The notes under the pieces: model-generated
Seen by the model: only the letters and a program-made list of their open reading frames with translations
What the model was told of the DNA's origin: nothing
Database searches by the model: none
Origin: Streptomyces sp. CB01373
GTDB lineage: Bacteria; Actinomycetota; Actinomycetes; Streptomycetales; Streptomycetaceae
Direction: 5' to 3'
DNA length: 64,000 bases
Assembly: GCF_002803075.1 (NCBI RefSeq)
Contig: NZ_NNBK01000013.1
Span: forward strand, 200,419-264,418
In this document: in pieces, positions 59,991 to 64,000 of the stretch
Layout of the letters: every line of letters begins with the position of its first letter
Position numbering within the stretch: the first letter of the stretch is position 1
Position numbers and translations under genes: made by a program

Positions 59991-61420
59991 GGGCGGACCA
60001 CCTGGGTCATCTCGGCGTCGGGGTTGGAGGCGGGAGCGGGCGCCGGTCTGCGGGCGGTGTCGCTGATCCGGATCAGGATGCCGATCAGGGCCCAGTTGGC
60101 GAGGACGGAGGAACCGCCGTACGCCAGGAAGGGCATCGTCATACCGGTCAGCGGGATGAGGCCCATGACACCGCCGGCCACGACGAAGACCTGGAGGGCG
60201 AAGGCGCCGGACAGGCCGACGGCGAGCAGCTTGCCGAAGGGGTCGCGGGCGGCCAGCGCGGTGCGCACGCCGCGTTCCACGATCAGGGCGTAGATCAGCA
60301 GGATGGCCATGAGGCCGGCCAGGCCCAGCTCCTCGCCGAAGGTGGCGAGGATGAAGTCGGAGTTGGCGGCGAACTTGATGAGGTCGGAGTGGCCCTGGCC
60401 GAGGCCGGAGCCGAGGGTGCCGCCGGAGCCGAACGCCCAGAGCGCTTCCATGGACTGCTCGGAGTGGCCTTGGACGCCCTTCTGGCTGAGCGCGTACTCC
60501 TTCATCGGGTTGAGCCAGGCCTGGACGCGCTGCTGGACGTGCGTCTCGAAGCTGGCCACACCGACGGCGCCGACGGCGGACATCAGCAGACCGAAGACGA
60601 TCCAGCTGGTCCGCTCGGTGGCGACGTACAGCATGATGACGAACATTCCGAAGAACAGCAGCGACGTGCCGAGGTCGGTCTCGAAGACCAGGATCAGGAT
60701 CGAGATGAACCAGACGACCAGGATCGGGCCGAGGTCGCGGCCGCGCGGCAGGTACAGGCCCATGAAGCGGCGGCTGGCGAGGGCCAGCGCGTCGCGCTTC
60801 ACCATCAGGTAGCCGGCGAAGAAGACCGCCAGCACGATCTTCGCGAACTCACCGGGCTGGATGGAGAATCCGGCGACCGAGATCCAGATCTTGGCGCCGA
60901 AGATGTCCTGTCCGAGGCCGGGGACCAGGGGCAGCAGCAGCAGGATCAGCGCGCCGACCATGGAGATGTAGGTGTAGCGCTGCAGGACGCGGTGGTCCTT
61001 GAGGAAGATCATCACGACCACGAACAGGGCGATGCCCAGCGCCGTGTACAGCAGCTGCCGAGGCGCGGCCGTTCCCGCCTGGTCGATGGCCTGGAGCAGT
61101 TTCGACTGGTCCAGGCGCCAGATGACGACCAGTCCGAGCCCGTTCAGCAGGGTGGCCAGCGGCAGCAGCAGCGGGTCCGCGTACGGGGCGAACTTGCGGA
61201 CGACGAGGTGCGCGACACCGGCCAGCAGACCGAGGCCCAGGCCGTAGCTCAGCAGGCCCGCGGGCACCTGGCCGTTGATGGCCAGGCCCACGTTGGCGTA
61301 GGCGAACACCGGGATGGCGACGGCGAAGACCAGCAGCGCGAGTTCGGTGTTGCGGCGGCTGGGCGCGCCGATCGCGCCGATCGTGGACGTGTGCTGCATC
61401 GACGGGTTGGTAGTGCTCAT
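59987..61420 (-). CDS. FtsW/RodA/SpoVE family peptidoglycan polymerase
   Basis: 477 residues with about twelve membrane helices of the SEDS family. The catalytic-loop region around the conserved Asp (family motif WxxxxD) and FETDLGTSLLFFG is visible, with LGSGLGQGHSDLIKFAANSDFILATFGEELG near the second half. Polymerises lipid II with a partner class B PBP, here PbpA. ATG overlaps pbpA stop; 27 bp after the phosphatase gene. RodA-like naming is as good as FtsW. Confidence 0.95.
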   Translation of the reverse strand: MSTTNPSMQHTSTIGAIGAPSRRNTELALLVFAVAIPVFAYANVGLAINGQVPAGLLSYGLGLGLLAGVAHLVVRKFAPYADPLLLPLATLLNGLGLVVIWRLDQSKLLQAIDQAGTAAPRQLLYTALGIALFVVVMIFLKDHRVLQRYTYISMVGALILLLLPLVPGLGQDIFGAKIWISVAGFSIQPGEFAKIVLAVFFAGYLMVKRDALALASRRFMGLYLPRGRDLGPILVVWFISILILVFETDLGTSLLFFGMFVIMLYVATERTSWIVFGLLMSAVGAVGVASFETHVQQRVQAWLNPMKEYALSQKGVQGHSEQSMEALWAFGSGGTLGSGLGQGHSDLIKFAANSDFILATFGEELGLAGLMAILLIYALIVERGVRTALAARDPFGKLLAVGLSGAFALQVFVVAGGVMGLIPLTGMTMPFLAYGGSSVLANWALIGILIRISDTARRPAPAPASNPDAEMTQVVRP

Positions 61421-61447
61421 CGTGTGACAGGGCCTCTCACGGCTTGC

Positions 61448-62986
61448 CTACTGCTTACCGCACAGCGAGACGACCTTCTGCTCTTCCTCCGAGAGAGTGG
61501 GGCCGGGGCTGGGAGTGGACGCGGTGGCGGACGTGGACGGGGAGGACGGGGACTTGGCCGTCGACGGGTTCGGCGCCGGTGTCGCCTTGGACGTGAAGGC
61601 GGTGCGGGTGGTTCCCGTGGTGCCGCCCGCCTGGCCCTCCTCGGCCTTGGCGCCGTTCTTGTCCTCGGCGGTGCGGCGCTGGACCTCCTTCTTGCACGCG
61701 GAGGCCTGCACGGACAGCTCGTCGATCTTCTTCTGGGCGTTGGCCAGACCGCCCTCGGTGATCGTCGCTCTGACCTGCTGCTGCTGGTAGGGCGGCAGGT
61801 ACTTGAGTTCGATCTCGGGGTGGTCGGCGTGGATCTTCGACAGCTTCAGCCACGCCAGGTCCTGGCTGATGCCCCGGTACAGGGCGACGTGCTCCTCGTT
61901 GGCGCCGACGAAGTACTGCGTCTGCGTCCAGCGGTGGCCGCCGTAGAGGCCGCCGCCGAGGACCGCGAGCGTGAGCACGCTGTAGAAGGAGCGCTTGAGC
62001 CACCTGCGGCTCTTGCGGGGTTTGACGAAGTCGTCCTCGCCGTATTCGTCCGCGGGGGCGTAGCCGGCGGTGTCGCCGCCGGAGCCGGGCGGGCCGAACT
62101 CGCCGCCACCGCCGCCCTGTCCGGGCACCTGGCGGCCGAGGCCCGAGGCGCGTCCGGCGGGGGTCTGCATGATGCCGTTGTCGTGCAGGTGGTTCTGGTT
62201 CTCGGCGACCGCGCCGACCACGACCGGGGTGTCGGAGAGCTGTCCGGCGAGGGTGTCGCCGGTGTCCAGGTCGAGGACGTCGGCGACGATCACGGTGATG
62301 TTGTCGGGGCCGCCGCCGCGCAGGGCGAACTGGATCAGTTCCTGCACGGTCTCCTGCGGCCCCTGGTAGCCGGCGAGGGTCTCCTCCATCGTCTGGTGGG
62401 AGACGACGCCGCTGAGGCCGTCGGAGCAGATCAGATAGCGGTCGCCGGCGCGTACCTCGCGGATGGACAGGTCGGGTTCGACGCGTTCGCCGCTGCCGAG
62501 GGCGCGCATGAGCAGCGCGCGCTGCGGGTGGGTGCTGGCCTCCTCCTCGGTGATGCGTCCCTCGTCGACGAGGCGCTGCACCCAGGTGTGGTCCTGCGTG
62601 ATCTGGGTCAGCACGCCGTCGCGCAGGAGGTAGGCGCGCGAGTCGCCGACGTGCACCAGGCCGAGGCGCTGGCCGGTCCACAGCAGGGCGGTGAGCGTGG
62701 TGCCCATGCCCTCGAGCTGGGGATCCTCCTCGACCATGGCGCGCAGCTGGTCGTTGGCGCGCTGTACGGCGGTGCTGAGCGAGGTGAGGATGTCGGAGCC
62801 GGGGATGTCGTCGTCGAGGGCGACGATGGTGGAGATCACCTCGGAGGAGGCGACCTCGCCGGCGGCCTGGCCGCCCATTCCGTCGGCGATCGCGAGCAGC
62901 CGCGGGCCGGCGTAACCGGAATCCTCGTTGCCCTCGCGGATCATGCCTTTGTGCGATCCGGCGGCGAAGCGCAGTGACAGACTCAT
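61448..62986 (-). CDS. pstP: PP2C-type Ser/Thr phosphatase PstP
   Basis: 512 residues. PP2C metal-binding motifs REGNEDSGY, IADGMGGQAAGEVAS and GGGPDNITVIV are present in the first 240 residues, then a linker, one membrane helix (SFYSVLTLAVLGGGLYGG) and an outer domain with two Cys and a Ser/Thr/Pro-rich tail. Removes phosphate from PknB and its targets. I chose ATG 62986 (MSLSLRFAAGSHKG), preceded by GAGG; an ATG at 63016 giving MYPEPTGEV is used in some relatives and cannot be ruled out. Confidence 0.94.
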   Translation of the reverse strand: MSLSLRFAAGSHKGMIREGNEDSGYAGPRLLAIADGMGGQAAGEVASSEVISTIVALDDDIPGSDILTSLSTAVQRANDQLRAMVEEDPQLEGMGTTLTALLWTGQRLGLVHVGDSRAYLLRDGVLTQITQDHTWVQRLVDEGRITEEEASTHPQRALLMRALGSGERVEPDLSIREVRAGDRYLICSDGLSGVVSHQTMEETLAGYQGPQETVQELIQFALRGGGPDNITVIVADVLDLDTGDTLAGQLSDTPVVVGAVAENQNHLHDNGIMQTPAGRASGLGRQVPGQGGGGGEFGPPGSGGDTAGYAPADEYGEDDFVKPRKSRRWLKRSFYSVLTLAVLGGGLYGGHRWTQTQYFVGANEEHVALYRGISQDLAWLKLSKIHADHPEIELKYLPPYQQQQVRATITEGGLANAQKKIDELSVQASACKKEVQRRTAEDKNGAKAEEGQAGGTTGTTRTAFTSKATPAPNPSTAKSPSSPSTSATASTPSPGPTLSEEEQKVVSLCGKQ

Positions 62987-63107
62987 GCGCACCTCGCCCG
63001 TCGGCTCCGGGTACATCCGCACGGTGCCCACCCTCCGGTCGGGAGCGCGCCGGGGCCCGGGGTGCCGGCCGCCGTTGCGTGCTCGCTCCGCTCGCTCATT
63101 AGTCGTA

Positions 63108-63623
63108 TTACTTCCGCAGCTCGATGACGGTCTTGCCGATGCGGATCGGCGCGCCCAGCGGGATCGGTGTGGGGGTCGTCAGCCGGGTCCGGTCCAGGTA
63201 CGTGCCGTTGGTGGATCCGAGGTCCTCGACGATCCACTGACCGCCCTGGTCCGGGTAGATCCTGGCATGGCGGCTGGAGGCGTAGTCGTCGTCCAGCACG
63301 ATCGTGGAGTCGTGCGCACGGCCCAGGCTGATGGTCTGGCCCTGCAGCGCGACGGTGGTACCGGTGAGGATGCCCTCGGTCACCACGAGTTTGGTGGGGG
63401 CGTTGCGGCGCTGGCGGCCACCGCCCTGCTGGCCGCGCTGCTGCGGCGGCGCCGCGGCCTGGCGCGCGGCCTGCTGCGGCCGGGCGGTCTCCCTGCGGGA
63501 CCCCCGCTGGGTGACGCGCGTACCGAACAGGTCGCTGCGGATGACCTGCACGGCCACGATCACGAACAGCCACAGTACGGCCAGGAAACCCAGCCGCATG
63601 ACCGTGAGGGTCAGCTCTGACAT
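63108..63623 (-). CDS. fhaB: FHA domain protein FhaB
   Basis: 171 residues. An N-terminal membrane helix (TVMRLGFLAVLWLFVIVAVQVI) is followed by a Gln/Arg-rich linker and a C-terminal FHA domain (ISLGRAHDSTIVLDDDYASSRHARIY; LGSTNGTYLD). Binds phospho-Thr peptides in PknB targets; the mycobacterial FhaB (FipA) works with division proteins. ATG at 63623, in the conserved fhaA-fhaB-pstP-ftsW-pbpA-pknB order. Confidence 0.95.
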   Translation of the reverse strand: MSELTLTVMRLGFLAVLWLFVIVAVQVIRSDLFGTRVTQRGSRRETARPQQAARQAAAPPQQRGQQGGGRQRRNAPTKLVVTEGILTGTTVALQGQTISLGRAHDSTIVLDDDYASSRHARIYPDQGGQWIVEDLGSTNGTYLDRTRLTTPTPIPLGAPIRIGKTVIELRK

Positions 63624-63633
63624 TGCCCCCGCT

Positions 63634-63999
63634 TCACCCTTCGGCTTGCCGGTAAATGATGGTGGTGCTGCCCACGACGATCCGCGAGCCGTCGCGGAGC
63701 GTAGCGCGGGTGGTGTGCTGCCCGTCCACCACGATGCCGTTGGTGGACCCGAGATCCTGGATCGTCGAGGGCGTTCCGGTCCGGATCTCGCAGTGCCGGC
63801 GGGAGACGCCGGGGTCGTCGATCCGCACGTCGGCCTCGGTGCTGCGGCCGAGCACGAGTGTCGGGCGGGAGATCTGGTGGCGATTGCCGTTGATCTCGAT
63901 CCAGTGGCGGGTGGCGCCGCCGGCGGCCGGGGCGGGCGCGGGCCGCTGGGCGGCGGGCGGGTAGCCGTAGCCGCCGGGGCGGGCGCCGGGCGGCGGCGC
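63634..63999 (-). CDS. fhaA: FHA domain protein FhaA, C-terminal fragment
   Basis: The frame runs off the right edge; the last 121 codons are present. Readable: a Pro/Ala/Gly-rich linker, then an FHA domain with HWIEINGNRHQISRPTLVLGRS, DPGVSRRHCEI and LGSTNGIVVDG. The N-terminal DUF3662 domain expected in FhaA is beyond the window. FhaA binds the phosphorylated MurJ pseudokinase in mycobacteria. Stop is 11 bp from the fhaB start. Confidence 0.92.
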   Translation of the reverse strand, partial: APPPGARPGGYGYPPAAQRPAPAPAAGGATRHWIEINGNRHQISRPTLVLGRSTEADVRIDDPGVSRRHCEIRTGTPSTIQDLGSTNGIVVDGQHTTRATLRDGSRIVVGSTTIIYRQAEG

Positions 64000-64000
64000 G

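Noticed and set aside
1..64000. CRISPR array, complete insertion sequence, prophage or biosynthetic gene cluster
   Set aside because: No regularly spaced repeats, transposase, phage structural genes or biosynthetic enzymes were found; only the tRNA-Ile scar shows past mobility.

Overview
The window is about 70% G+C, uses GTG starts freely, and carries the gene order rnpA-rpmH / dnaA-oriC-dnaN-gnd-recF-DUF721-gyrB-gyrA together with parA-parB, sigM-trxB-trxA and a pknB-pbpA-ftsW-pstP-fhaB-fhaA cluster. This is the chromosomal replication-origin region of a Streptomyces, or a very close relative, with the same layout as around oriC in S. coelicolor. Almost everything is conserved core chromosome. 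The one accessory segment is a 1.4 kb integration scar at tRNA-Ile.

Left third (1-20 kb): the end of a FemX-type glycyltransferase and an alanine-racemase-like protein; a GT87 mannosyltransferase-like membrane protein; a class A penicillin-binding protein; a PadR regulator with a palindromic operator next to inositol-3-phosphate synthase; an MFS transporter; the CCA-adding enzyme; then a co-directional cell-envelope cluster (DUF6049 protein, lipid II flippase MurJ, a membrane pseudokinase, SigM and its zinc-binding anti-sigma factor).

Origin core (20-41 kb): trxB (with an exact SigR-type promoter) and trxA; GNAT; parB-parA with parS sites; rsmG; the jag-yidC-yidD-rnpA-rpmH operon; dnaA; oriC with many DnaA boxes; dnaN, gnd, recF, the DciA-like gene, gyrB, gyrA and a DUF3566 protein. 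Seven exact parS 14-mers all lie on the parAB side of dnaA. None lies in the 33 kb on the gyrase side.

Right third (41-64 kb): tRNA-Ile, followed by a truncated tyrosine integrase and a membrane protein gene enclosed by a 43 bp direct repeat of the tRNA 3' end; small membrane and secreted proteins; a Ser/Thr kinase with a helix-turn-helix partner; tRNA-Ala; cyclophilin; rhomboid protease; an isolated group of DnaA boxes; crgA; a DUF881 protein; pabA-type glutamine amidotransferase overlapping a class E sortase gene, followed by a second class E sortase; then the PknB/PbpA/FtsW/PstP/FhaB/FhaA growth-control operon running off the end.

The genes join three jobs: starting and segregating chromosomes (dnaA, oriC, parABS, gyrase), building the cell wall (PBPs, FtsW, MurJ, FemX) and controlling it by phosphorylation (PknB, PstP, FHA proteins, pseudokinase). 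No CRISPR array, complete insertion sequence, prophage or defence system was seen. The less ordinary signals are parS palindromes built into terminators and coding frames, an iteron-like repeat next to oriC, a DnaA-box group 20 kb from oriC, a codon-usage shift inside gyrA, an overlapping small ORF beside the GNAT gene, and the tRNA-Ile island remnant.
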